This document shows, in pieces, positions 44,991-59,302 of a stretch of 64,000 nt of DNA. The stretch lies in contig CADCXA010000026.1 of assembly GCA_902806565.1 (NCBI GenBank), forward strand, positions 102,418 to 166,417, in the 5' to 3' direction. The notes under the pieces are model-generated. The model was not told where the DNA came from, made no database searches, and saw only the letters and a program-made list of their open reading frames with translations. Both the position numbers and the translations under genes were made by a program. The first letter of the stretch is position 1. Every line of letters starts with the position of its first letter. The stretch is from Hypoxylon rubiginosum. Taxonomy: Eukaryota > Ascomycota > Sordariomycetes > Xylariales > Hypoxylaceae.

Positions 44991-47900
44991 AAATTTAAAA
45001 ACCTGGTAAATTAAAACTTAAATACCTAATAATAAAACCAAAATATTAAAATTTTTAAAAACTTAAATTTACACTTAAAATAACTATTTAAATAATTACA
45101 CGTTATAAAATATAAAATTAAAAAATCTTAGTTAATATTATAAATACCAACGTAAAAATATATATTAATATATTTTAAAAACAGAAACTTATTTAAAATA
45201 TTAGAAATTTTAACTTTATAAATTAAACTATTTTTAATTTAATTAAACATTAAATAAAACCAGTAAAAAAATTTTATATTTTAAAGGAATAAATTTTTTA
45301 AAAATATTTATAAAACTTATTTTATTAATTTAGCTTATTATTTTAATAATAAAACCTTTATTTAAACTAATAATAATATTTTTATAAAAAATATAATTAT
45401 TTATTAATAATTTAATTAATAACTTAGTTAATATCTTAAAAAATATAAATTTTAAAAATAATATATTATACTTTTAAAAAAGCCTATTAAAAAGCGTAAA
45501 AATAAAATTAAAAAAAATCACTTAAAAAACCTTATATATATTTTTAAAATAAAATTTTTTATTTAATAACTTTTCTTTATAATTAATAAATTATTTATTA
45601 TTTATTTTTTTACTTATTTTTTTTAAAAAAAACTTTTTTAAGTATTTATTAAATATTTTAAAATTAAATATAAACCTTATTAATTTTATTACTATTAATA
45701 TAAAAAACTAAAGCTTTAAAAACATTTTTAAAGAACCGATTAAAATTAACTATAATATTAATTTTATTTAAAAATAACTTTTATTTAATATTTTTTTTTT
45801 ATTATACTTTAAAATAATTTTATTTTAATAATTATATTAACTTTTAATTTTATTATTTTAAATAATATAAACTTAGTTATAATTATTAATATAACTATTA
45901 ATAACTTAAAAACTATAAATTAAAAAAAAAATTATATAAAAATATACTTATATTTATTTCTTTTTATTATAAATTTAAAATAATAAAAAAACATTTAATT
46001 TAATAAGTTTTATATATTTTAATAGTTATTTAATTTTAATTAATATTTTATTTAATTTAAATATATTAATTAACTTAAGATTTTTAAAGTTTTTAAGTTT
46101 ATATTTTCCTTAAAAATTAAGCGTAAAATTAAAATCTTAATCTTTAAATATATTACTTAAAAAAAAGTAAAAAACAAATTTAAAAAAACTTTTAATATTA
46201 TTAACTTAAAACAACGCTTAATAATCTAAAATTAAATTAACGTTTTAAAAAAAAAATTAAAAAATATAAACTTTTTTAAAATAATTAATAATTTAATTTT
46301 TAATTATAAAGTTATTAAATTTAAAATTAAATTATAAAATAAACTAATTAATAATAACACTTATTTTTATATATTATAAAAGCTTTTATTTTTAACCGTT
46401 AAAAAATAACTGGTTATTTATATTAAAAAAAACCTTAATAACTTAAAAATTATAAATTTTAAAAACTTTTAAAAAATAATAACTAAATAAATAAACTTTT
46501 ATTTATAAATCTTTAATATAAATAAAAATAAAATTATTATTAATTATATTAAATATAATTTAAATAATAAAAATAATAATAATATTATTAATTAAAAAAC
46601 TTAAAAAATTAAAATTAATATTTAAACCTATTAAAGTTTATTATAAAAAAAAACTTACTTTTATTACTTTTAATTAATAAAACTAATAAATTTATTAAAT
46701 AGTTTTTTAAAATAAAAATTTAAAGTATTAATTTAAAAAAAAAATTAAAAATATAAAAAATAAGTTTTATAATTTTAATTTTTATTTTAATAATTAAAAT
46801 TTATATTAAGTTAAAGTTATTACGTTAATTAATATATTAAACGTAAAAAGTTTTTTTTTTAACCCGCGGATTAATTAAATTAAACTATTAATTAATTAAA
46901 CCTTATTAAATTATTAATAAACGTTTAATTTAAAATATATAAACTTAAAATTAAATTATAACTTTTAAAATTATTATTTTTATAAAGATATTTTTTATTT
47001 TATAGTAAATTATAAAATGGTTAAATATTTAAATAATAATAATATTTTATATTATAATTATATAAATAAAAAATATATTTTAAAAAAAATAATAAAAAAT
47101 ATAAAATTTATAAATATTTTAATCCTTAGATATATTATTATTAAAATATGTTACTAAAAGGTTTTTATTAAAAAAAACATTTTTAATTATATTAAAAAAT
47201 ATAACTTAAATAATAACTTAATTACTTATTATATAAAATATTATTAAATATAAATTAAAATCTTTTATAAAATATAAATAAGTAAAAAAAAAAAAAAGTT
47301 ATAAAAACCTTATTTATAAAAAAAATTAAACTAAGTTAATATTTTTTATTTAAATATTAATTTTATTTTAAACTTAAATAATAATTTAACTTTTAATAAT
47401 TTAAATATATATATTTATTATTATAAAAAATAAATATAAAAAGATTTTAATTAAATTAAAATATATATAACCTTTTAAATAAAAAACCTTAGTTAAATTT
47501 TTAATATTAAATAAAAAATAAATTTTAAAAAAACCCTTATTAATATTAATATTAAAAGTAAAAATAATAACGTTAAAAAAGTTTTATAAAAGTTTTTAAA
47601 AACTATTAACTTTATTAAAAACTTAAAATTTATTAAAGCCGGCGCTTTTTTTAATTATAAAATTTAAAAATTTTAACTTAAAAAAATTATAATTAACTTA
47701 AATAAGTAATTTTTAATTATTTAAAAAAAAATAATTTAAATAATATTAAAATTTATAAGTTTATTTAAAGATATATTAAATAAATTATAAGTTTATTTTA
47801 TTTTTATATATATTATTAAGTTTATTATTAAAAAATATAAAAAAAACCTTATTAATATAAATAAAATAAACTTAAAATTTAAAACTTAAAAAAACTTTAT

Positions 47901-48893
47901 TTAAATTAATTTAATTAATAAAAAGAAGTTTTTATTATTACTTTTTTATATAGATTTTTTTTATATATAAGAAAATTTTATTTATTATAACTTAATTATA
48001 TATATTTAATTTTTATTTTAACTTTTAATTAAAATAAAATTATATAAAAATAAGGATAAAATAATCACGGTAATTAATATAAAAACGTAATTTAATTTAA
48101 TTATTAAGTTTTATATAATAAAATTTAAACTTTTAATATTTAAAACTTATTTAATATAATTAAAATTTAAATTTTATATTTTTATAAAAATTATAAAAAT
48201 TATAAAAAATCTTATTTAAATTAAAAACTAATTTTTATAATACTTAATTTATATTATAAAAAACATTTTTATATTATTTAAATTATTATTAAAATTAAAC
48301 TTTATTTTTTTTATAAAAATAAATTTTTATTATAAGGATTTTAAAATAATAAATAACTTAATTTTTAAAAAAACATTAATAAAAATATTATTAATATTTA
48401 ATTAATTAAATAAGAAACAAATAAAAAAATTAATATAATTAAAATTTATTTTAAAAAACTATTAATTATTAATAACTAAGGTTATATTAATAGTTATAAA
48501 AAACCTATAGTAAAAAAAATAAGTAATAATAAAAAAAAAAACGTTTTATTTTATAAAATAAGTTTATAAATATTACTAATATTAATTAATAAAATAAACT
48601 TTTTTAATTTTTTTAGTAATTTTTATAATAATATATAAACTAGTTTAATAAATATTTTTAAATATAATTTTAATAAAAACGAGATAATTTTTTATATATT
48701 AATAAATAATAATTTCTTTAAAACTATAAAAACTATTATTTAAAAAGTTATTAAAAAAGTAAAAAAAAAAAAAAATTAAAGTTAACGTAAAATAAAAGTT
48801 AATTTTAGTTTAATTTTTATTAATATTATATATAAATTTAAAACCTTAAAAGTTAATTTTATTAATAATGTTTTTATTAATAAATTTATATTT

Positions 48894-49122
48894 ATTAAAG
48901 TTATTTATAAATTATAAGTTTATAAGTATTTTAATTACTTTATAACTAGTTACTTTAAAATTATACTTTAAAATTATAATTTTTATAATTTAATTTATAA
49001 GGTTATATTATTTATTATAATTTTATAGTTACTTTTTTTACCTTAGATTTAATTTTAAAATATATTTAATATAATATTTTTATTTGGTGTTAATTCTTAT
49101 TTAATTATAATAAATTATAATA
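48894..49122 (+). repeat. RIP-diverged direct repeat B, copy 1
   Basis: 229 bp that align without gaps to 59074-59302. The differences inspected are all transitions (C/T or G/A). Same orientation, 10.2 kb apart, on either side of the Gypsy pol relic. Could be long terminal repeats, or parts of two copies of another repeat. Confidence 0.85.
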
Positions 49123-51133
49123 TTTAATATTTTTTATTTAAATTAAACTAATTATTTTATTAAAACGGTATTATAATAATATTATTTATAAAGTTTATTT
49201 ATAGTATATAAAATGAAATTACATTTTATATATTTTTTTTTTACTTACTTTTAAGCGGTAAAAATATAAAAAACAAACGGTTATTACTAGTTTTTTAAAA
49301 AAAATTAAAAAAGGTTTTATAATAAGTAACTTATTGATAATTTTACTATTTATAATAATAATTATAAATAAGATATAAATAATTTTTAAGATTTTAACGT
49401 TATTTTTATTAAATAAATACTAAGATTTTATAATTAATTTATAAAATTAATTAATATATTATAAAAAGAATTAATAATTAAAAAAAAGTTTAAATAAAAT
49501 CTACGGATAAATTTATTATTTAAGATTTTATTAAAATTATTATTATTAGTAACGTTATTTTTAAATATTTTAAGAATTTAATTTAAAGTTATTTAATAAT
49601 TTAAATATTAAATTTTATAACTTTTTATAACACTTTTAATAAAACTAAATAGTTTATTAAAAATAAAAGAAAAATAAAATACTTAAAAGTTATTAAATAA
49701 TTAAAAGTTAGTTAAACCTTAAAAATTAAAACCGTAAAATTAACGAAACTAAAAACCTTTTTATATATAAATTAAATTATATTAATAAACATATTAATAA
49801 ATAATCTTAAAAATTTAAATAATTTTTAAAGCTTTAATAAATATAAATCGAACGTAATTTTAAGTGAAAAAAAAAAGTTTAATTTATTAATACTTTTAGT
49901 AATTATATTAAAAAACTAAGTTATTTTTACTTAATAAAATAAATATTTTATTAATAAGTTTATAATTTTAAAATAAAATATTATATAAGTTAATAGTTTT
50001 ATTAAAAAACTTAATATTAATTTTATAAAAAACTTCAAATTATAAAATAATAAATTAATAGGTTTTTTATTAAATTAAAATATATAAATTAAAATAAACT
50101 TTTAATTATATAAATTTTTAAAGCGAAGTAATAAAAAAATTAAAAAATATTTAAAAAACTAATCCATTATATTATTTATTATTACTAATAAAAATAAACT
50201 AATTAATGTTAAAATATTTTAATTTAATCTTTTAAAAAATATTAAGGAAAATATTAATAAAATCTTTATTTATAATAAGTTTTAATTATATATAAATATA
50301 TATAAATAAAGAAATTAAATTAAAAAATAAGTAAAATATAATATTAAAAAAAAGCTAGTAATATATAATAATATTTATAAGTTATTTAAAGGAAAAGTTT
50401 TAAATTAATAAAATTAAGTTTTTTTTAAATAAAAAAGAATTAAGTATTTTATATTTTATATAATTTTATTTAATATAATTATTAAAAAATTTAATATTAA
50501 ACTTATTAAAATATAAAAATAAATAATAAAGAACTTTTATATTATAAAAAATATTTATATAAATAAACTTATAAAAAAATATATATATAAAATATTTAAA
50601 TATATTAAAAATATAAAAGATATTATAAAATTTTAGTTATTAATATAATTATATAAAATATAGCTTTTAAACCTATAAAAACTTTTAAAAAAGCTAAGTA
50701 ATATTATTAAGGGTTTTAAATATTTAAATTTTATTAAAAAAAAATAAGTAATATTTTAAAAAAAATTTATTTATATTTTTATTATTATAATAAATAACTT
50801 TATAAAAAATAATAATAAAAATAATAATTTATTTATAAAAATAAACTGGTTATATTTTAATAACATATAATATTAAAATAAGAATAATTATATATAATTA
50901 TTTTTTTAAAGTAATTAACGTAATATATATAACCTTAGCTAATAAAATTAATTGTTTTGTTTTTAAAATAATTTTAATTTTTTTAGAAAAAATAATTTTA
51001 AATTTAAAAAAAAAAGTTATAACTTTAAATTATAACTTAAAAATCTATTTAATTAACCTTTTAAAAAAAATATATAGTTTTTTAAAAAAAATAATAAACA
51101 TTAAAACTAATATTAATAATTTAATAAATTAAA

Positions 51134-51253
51134 ATTCCATGGCCGCTTTAAAAAAAAAAGCCATATATTTAAGTTACAGCTTTTTATAAACTTTAAAAAG
51201 CTTAAATACGTGGTTTTTTTTTCCGAGGTTCATTTCGTTAGCCATGGAATTTT
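51134..51253. repeat. Palindrome-ended short element that kept its G+C
   Basis: A ~120-bp island starts with (AAA)ATTCCATGGC and ends with the exact inverse GCCATGGAAT(TTT). Inside it G+C is clearly above the surrounding block (GTTACAGC, ACGTGG, CCGAGGTTCATTTCG). No coding capacity. A tiny MITE or stem-loop-forming insertion is the simplest reading. Confidence 0.6.
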
Positions 51254-53399
51254 TTTATAAAATATAATAATATATAAGGGTTAATTAAATTTAAGTTATT
51301 AATATTTATTTAAAAAAATAACTTATAAATTATAAAAAGAATATTTTTATATAAATTTAAATTTAAGATTTTTATAAAAATTATATAAATTATAAAAATT
51401 ATAAAAATAATTATATATAAATAAATTAATTTATTATTATATTATTAAAAGTTTAATTAATTAAATTATAAATTTAATTTTTAAATTACTTTATATTTAA
51501 ATTAAATTAAGGTTTTATTTATATAAAACTTATATAACTTTTTTAAAAAAATTATTAAGCTTAAATTTAATAAAATAATTATTAAGTTATTATTATACGT
51601 TAAATATGATTTTTTATTTAAAATTTTTATTTAATTTAAATTTAAATAACCTATTAATTTTATATTACCAGGCCTTATATTAATTAATAATTAATATTAT
51701 TAAAATCTTTTTAATTATATAAAACTTTTAATTTAAGTTACACTTTTTTATATATACTTTTAAATTAATAATTAAAAAATTAAAATTAAAAATAAAAGCT
51801 TAAGTAACTGGTAATAAATAATAAAACCTATTAAAATAAATATATTTAATTAAAAAGCTAAATAAATTTAACTAATTAAATAAATATAATAAAAACTTTA
51901 ATTCCTTATTATTTAATTTAAATATAATATAAAATTAGCACGATATAAAAATATATAATAAAAGATTTATTAGGAATTTTTTATAATAATTTTTTTAAAA
52001 CTTATAACAATAATATTTTTCGGATAAAATAAAAACAAACTAATAAAATATAATTATATATTAATAAAATTATAATATATTAACATAAAAATTTAAATAA
52101 TAAAAAAAATATACAACTGGTTTAAAAAAAATATATTTATTATAACGATAATAAAATAAAATTTAATAATAATTAAAAAAAAAATATTTTTATATATATT
52201 AAAAAAAAAAACATTAAATTTTCCTTTTTTATATACCTTATAAAAATAATAAAACCTAATAATAATTTAAATTTTTTTATTAACTTTATAAATAATTTAA
52301 CATATATAAAATATAATATTAAAAAAACCAATATAATAATTATTATAAAAAAAAAACGACGCTTAAATAAATTAAATTTATTTATTTTATAAATATAAAT
52401 TAATTTATATATATTTATATAGTTTACTAGTTATTTTTTAATTTTAAAAAAACATTATTAATATATAAATATAATAATTATATATAAAAAAACTTAAAAT
52501 TATTTAAATATATTATAATAATATATTTTATATTTATATATTTAATTAATAACCTTATAAATCTTAACTTATAAAATAAGTAAGTTATAAAAATAAACCT
52601 TATATTAAAAATAAAAAACAAAATTTATTAAAAAACTTTTTATTTAAAAATTAACGTTAAAATAAACGTTAATAATATAATTAATTTAATATATTTAAAT
52701 ATAAATAGCTTATTTATTTTTATTAATTATAAATAAGTTATTAATTAAATAAAAAACCTATTTTTTTTTAAATAAACTTAATTTTATTAAAAAAAGTTAA
52801 ATTTAAATTTTTTATTAATATATAAATTAAATTTAACTTTTATATTAAAAGTTTAATAAATAATAAATATATTAACAATTATTTTTTAATTAAAACTAAC
52901 GTTATTAATAAACTAAATTTAAAAATACTTATAGGTACCGATTTTATATAAAATTATAAAATTAAGATTAACTTTAATATTTTTATTTATAATATTAGTT
53001 TTATATTTAATTTAAAAATAAAAAAAGAAATTATTTTTTAATAAAAAACCTATTTTATAATAAAAAAAATAACAGTTATAAATTAAATAATTATTCCTAC
53101 GATAAATAAAACATATATTTATATAAAATATATAAATCTTTTTAAATTTATAAATAAAAAAAATAGGTTTATATAACCGTATTATTTTTATATTAGCTGT
53201 GATAAAATTTTAAATATTACGGTTAATAAATTTAACTTAAAATGTTTTATTATATATAATAAAAACGCTTAGTTTTTAATTATTAATAAAAATAAGAAAC
53301 TTAATTAAATTAAAGAATATATTAATAACAAAAAAATAATATTAATAAATTAATTTAATATATATATTTATTAAAAAAATAATACTAGTTTTAAAATAT

Positions 53400-56300
53400 A
53401 ATTTAATATAATTAAAAAATTAAATAATAAAATTAAAAAAAAAATGTTAGCCTTGTTTTTAAGCAATTATATAACAGTTACCTTAATAAAAAAAACGAAG
53501 TTTAAAGATTATATTTTTATAGATTTTAAAAAACCGCTTAAGCTTAAATATTATATTTTATTATATAATATTATAAAGTTAATAAACGTATTTATAATTA
53601 AGTTAAAAACCAAAGTAAATATAAATAATATTAACTTTAATATTATATTAAAGTTTAAAAACTTTATTAATAAATATAATATTTTTAAAAATAAAAATAT
53701 TATTTTAATACTTAAAATTTAAAAAATAAAAATAGATTTTATTAATAAATAATAATCTTAATTTAAATTAATTTATAGTTACCTTTTAAAAATAAAAAAC
53801 CGGGAATTTTTTAATTAAACTTATAATAAGTTTTATATTTAAAATAAAATAAGTTTTAAAATAAAATTTATATTTATAACTTGCTTTATATTTATTATAT
53901 AATAAAAAACAAAAAATAAAAATAAAAATAAACTAATAATAAATTTAAAACCTTTAAATTAAATAGTAATTCCAAATATTTACCCCTTATTAAATTAAGA
54001 TAATATTATAAGTAATATAATTAAAATAAAATTTTTTATTTTTATAAATACGTCCGCTTTTTTTTTTTAATTATTTATAAAAATAAACCATAAAAATAAA
54101 ATAATAATAATTAACCATAAAAATTTAAAAAGTTTTAACGTTACTTTAATAAGTTTTTAAAACTTTTTTATTTTTAAATAATATTTTATAAACCAACTTT
54201 TCTTTTTTTATAAAAAATTTATCCACGCTTATATAAATAATATTATTATTTTTAATAAAACCGTGAAAAAATACTTATAATATATTGTTATAGTTTTTAA
54301 TTTTTTAAATAAAAACCAAGTTTATATAAATTCTTTAAAGTTATTTATAGTTTATTTATTAATTAGATTATTAAAATATAATATAAATAATAAAAAGGTT
54401 TTAAAAATTAATAACTAAATTAATATTTTTAAAAAACTTAAATTCTTATATATTTTAAACTAGTTTAAAACCTATTTTAAAATAACAAAGTAACTATAAA
54501 AAAAAATTATATAATTTAAAATAAAAATTAAACCTTTATAATAAAAAAAAATAATTTTACTTATAAAAATAAAAAATAAAAAGATATTACTTATTAAAAT
54601 ATTTAAATAAATACGTTAATTATAAATATTTAAAATAACTTTTAAACTTATTATTAAAAAGTTAAAAACTTTTAAATAATTTTAATAACACTTTTATATA
54701 TAATATATAACATATTATTATAATATAAATAAACTTTTATTTTTTAAAATTAACGCTTATTTTAAGGTATAAAAGCTTATAATATTTTAACTTAAAAATA
54801 AATAAAACAGGTTTTTTATATTAAAAAAAAAGATTTTAACTATAAAAGTATTATTTTTATTATTTATATTTAAAATAACCTTATTTAAAAAAAAGAAATA
54901 TAAATTAATAAAAATTAAAATAACCGTTATAATATAAGTTTATAAGAAATTAAAAAAGCTTATTTAATTTAATAAAAAGCTAGTTACGATATTTATTAAC
55001 TATATAATAATAAAAAAAATAATAACTTATATATTAATAAATATTTTAAATTTAAATAAAATAAATTTTAAACTAATAAATATAATAAACTATTTATTTT
55101 AATTTAAATTATAAATATTTTATATTTTAAAACCATTAAATATAATATTAAATGTTTTATTTTAACTTTTTATATTTATTAAATTAAAAAAAATAGTTTT
55201 TATAGATTTTATTAATAAGCTCGATAATATTTAAAAAAACTTTAACATATAATACTATATAATAAATAAGAAGTTAAAAAAAACTATAATAATTATAATA
55301 ATTAAAAATAAATTCTAAGTTAAAATTATTAAAAAATATATAAAAAATTATAAATATAACACAGTTTATAAAATCCTTAAAAAGTAAAAAAATAAAAACA
55401 AATTTACGTTTAATTTAATAAAAAATAATAAGATAAATAATAACCTTAAAAATAATAATAAAAAACTTATAATTTTATTTTTATTTATTTTATAAAAAAA
55501 ACTTTTATATTATATAAACCTTAATAAAAATAAAAGATTTTATATATTTTAAAACTATATATAATTAATATTAAAACTTATTTATAATAATAAATATTAT
55601 TTTAATAAAAATAAAATAATAAATAACTTTTAAAGTATTTATTTTTTTTATAAATACTAATATATTAAAAAGTTTATATAACATTATAAAATATATAAAA
55701 AAAATTAATAAGATAAGAACTTAATGTTAAATAGTTTAATATTAATTAAAACTTTTTTAATATTATATTATATTATTATTTTAAATTTAATTATAAATAT
55801 ATTAAAAATAAAATTAAAGAATATATTTTAATTTATTTTAAAATAAGAAATTTTTAACTACTTTATAATAATTTCTTGTAAATTTAATAAAAAAACATTA
55901 TTAATATTAAGAAACGTTATTTATACGGTAAAAAAATAAATAATAATATTACTTAAAATATTAAAATATATAAACTAAAAATTATTATTATAAATTATTT
56001 TTAATAAAAACCGTAAATTTATTTTAAACCTATAAAAAATACTTTTTATTTTACTTAAAATTAATTAACTTTTTTTTATAACATATTATTTATAAACTAA
56101 TAAACTATTAAAAAAAAAGAATTATATAATAAGCGATTTTAACATATTATAAACTAATATATTTATAACTTTTTAATATTATTTTAATAATTTTTTAGTT
56201 ATAATTATAAGTAAGTTATTTAATAAATTAATAACTAAATTAAAGTTTTATTTTATATTAAACATTTTTAATATTAATAAAAACCGTAAAATAATAAGCG

Positions 56301-56830
56301 AAATAAATAATATTATTTAAATAAATAATATATATTAAGCGGCTTATTTAATTAATATAACTACGGTAATTATAAAAAAACAATATAATAATAAATATAT
56401 TTTAATAAATTTAAAAAAAAATAAAATAGTTTATTTATAATTATATAAAAGGTATTATTTACCTGGTAAGTTTAAAATTAAATAATCTTCACTAAAAGTA
56501 AATCTTTTTAAAATTATTAAAAAAACCTTATTATTTATATATAAATTTAACTTTTTAAATATTTAAAAAGTTTATTTTATAGTTTTAATTATATATTTAT
56601 AAAAACTAAAATAAAACTTAGATCTTTTTAATAAAAAAACATTTAAACTTAAACTAGTAATTATAAATAAAATAAAAGGAAAATAAAAGCTTAAACAAAT
56701 CGTTAAAAAAAAAATTAAATAATATTAAAAAAATCTTAAAATTTATTACCTAGTTAAATAAAAAGGATATATTATAAAAAACAACAATTAAAAACCCTAT
56801 AAAAACCTTTTTTAAATAATAAAAAACCTG
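53400..56830 (+). mobile_element. Ty3/Gypsy chromovirus pol relic destroyed by RIP
   Basis: All remnants lie in one plus-strand frame (position modulo 3 equals 2) over 3.4 kb, so substitutions but few or no indels accumulated. Order: protease-like segment (53444-53722). Reverse transcriptase follows: PLN..VIPNIYPL at 53951-53980, FINTSAFFF near 54040, FNVTLI near 54137, and the catalytic YxDD box at 54230-54241, now YINN with IIIF after it. Integrase core runs about 55.15-56.3 kb (IISCKFNKK near 55875, NRKFIL, YYL*TN). The C-terminal chromodomain is at 56741-56809 (YLVK*KGY, NNN*KP). Trp and Gln codons are stops, Asp is Asn, Glu is Lys and His is Tyr, exactly what C-to-T changes on both strands produce. 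RNase H lies presumably between RT and integrase but was not resolved. Confidence 0.88.
53444..53722 (+). pseudogene. Longest open stretch of the Gypsy relic (protease region)
   Basis: 92 codons open in the same reading frame as the reverse transcriptase, integrase and chromodomain remnants downstream. Composition is Lys/Asn/Ile-rich as expected after RIP. The block INFNIILKF followed by INKYNIF corresponds in position and pattern to the FDIILG-type segment near the end of retroviral-type aspartic proteases. It is a piece of the dead element, not a gene. Confidence 0.6.
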
Positions 56831-59073
56831 GTAATTACTTTTAAAAATAAAAAGCTTATAAACTAACTAATAAAATATTATAAAAAAAAGTTTATTTATT
56901 AAAAATCTTATAAACTTATAAAATAATAAATTAATATATTTAAAATATAAGCGATAAAAGTTAAATAAATTAATATAACCTTATAATTAAAATTAATAAC
57001 CTTATAAAATAAATTAATATATTATTTTTTATTAAACCTTAATAACATTATCTATAAAAACATTTATTTTATATTAAAAAATACTTTGATTCTAACATTT
57101 TTATTAATAAAAAAAAAAAGATATCTTATTTATTTATAATATATTAATTAAAATAATTAAACTATAAATTAATAAAATATATAATAATATTAAAACTTTT
57201 ATTTTTATATATTTATTTTATTATAATAACCATTATATAATTATAAATAAAATAATATTATTAATATAATTATAACTTATAATTAACAACAAATTATAAA
57301 ATAAATTAATAAGCTTATAAAACCTATTAAAAACTTTATATAATCTATAAAAAAACTATTTAAAAAACCTATTAACAACGTTATAAAGTTTATTATTAAC
57401 GTTAAAAATTAATAAAAAATCTAATAAAAATTAAAAACCGAAATTATATAATAAATAAAAAATTTAAAATTATTATTAATTAATAACAAGCTTTTAAATA
57501 AACTAGTATTTAGCTTTTTAACGTTATTAAAAAACAAGCTAATATTATTAATTAATTAAATCTTAATATTATAATAAATAATATAATAAATATTATAAAC
57601 ATTTATATTTTTTATAATAATATAAAACTTAAAAACACTTAACTTTTAATATATTATAAGTTTTATAATAAAATAACTTATTTAAAAAAAAATAATAAAA
57701 TTAAATAACTTTAAACTTATTAATAAATAAATAAGCTTAAATATTAATTAAAATTAAAAAAAATAACATTATTAAAAACGTAACAGCTTATAATAAAACT
57801 TATATTTTATAAAAAAAAAAAAATAATAATATCACCGGCGTAACTTAAAAAACTAAGTAATTAAATATAAAAATTAAACTATAAATTTATAAATAATTTT
57901 ATAAATAATAACTTAAATAACTAATAAAATAAAAATTTAAATTATAACCTTATAAATAAACCACTTATAAATAATAATAAAAAAAATACTATTTTATAAA
58001 ATTAATTATTTAAACGGTAAAAAACATTTAAATCTTAAGTTTTATAAAAATTTAAAATTACTTATAAAATTATAAAAATTAAAAAACTTTTAGTTAATAA
58101 ATTATATTAAATATTAAATATAAAAACTTTTAATTTAAACTTATTTTATAATATATAATTTTACTATAAATATATAATAAAAAAGTATATAATAAAAAAA
58201 ACTATAATAAAAATTAACTATAATTTTAAATTATTTACTAATATTTTTATTTAAATTAATATTTTAAATAACTATAATAAAAAATTATTTTATATAATAT
58301 ATATAAAAATCTATATTATATAAAATAACCTTAAAAATATAATTATATTATATTATATTAGTAAACTTTAAAAATATTTATTATTTAAAAAAACATTTTT
58401 TTTAATTATATAATATATAAAAATATCTAATAATTTAAATATAATTATAAAAAAATAATTAATATATTTATATTATTTTAATTTTATATAAGCTATAAAT
58501 TTTAAAAACTTATTTATAATTTAAAAAAAAAGAATTTTATAAACTTTATAACTAGGGATAAAAAAGATTTAATTAGTTATAATAACTTTAAAAAATAATA
58601 TTAATAAAACGTTAATAATAACTAAAAATACTAAAAATATTATAAATATTAACAAAGAAAAAATTTCCTAAATAATTAAAAATTATTTATATAAAAAAAA
58701 CATTAATATATAGCTTAAATCCTTTTAAAAAAGTTATAATAAATTATAAAAAAAAGTTAATATTTTAACACTTTAATATAATAAACTTAATTTTATAATA
58801 AATAAAATTATTATAAAAGTTATAAAATTAAAAAACAATTTAAATAATATTAACCTTAAAATTTTAATTATATTATAAAATTTTATATACCGTTTAATAA
58901 AACCTGTTAATAAAATAATTAACTTTTATTATAAATAAAACACTTTTATTATTAAATAATAAAAAATTAAAATACTATAACTTTTTTTTTTAATAAAAAA
59001 CCAGTTATTAATTAACCGTTATTATTATTATTAAAAATAAATATAACTTTGTTAAAAAAAACAAAAAAAAAAT

Positions 59074-59302
59074 ATTAAAGTTACTTATAAACTATAAATC
59101 TATAAATACCTTAACTATTTTATAGTTAATTATTTTAAAATTATACTTTAAAATTATAACTTTTATAATTTAATTTATAAAATTATATTATTTATTATAA
59201 CTTTATAATTATTTTTTTTACTTTAAATTTAGTTTTAAAATATATTTAATATAATATTTTTATTTAATATTAACTTTTATTTAGTTATAATAAACTATAA
59301 TA
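59074..59302 (+). repeat. RIP-diverged direct repeat B, copy 2
   Basis: 229-bp partner of 48894-49122, ungapped, differing by transitions only in the parts compared. Confidence 0.85.
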
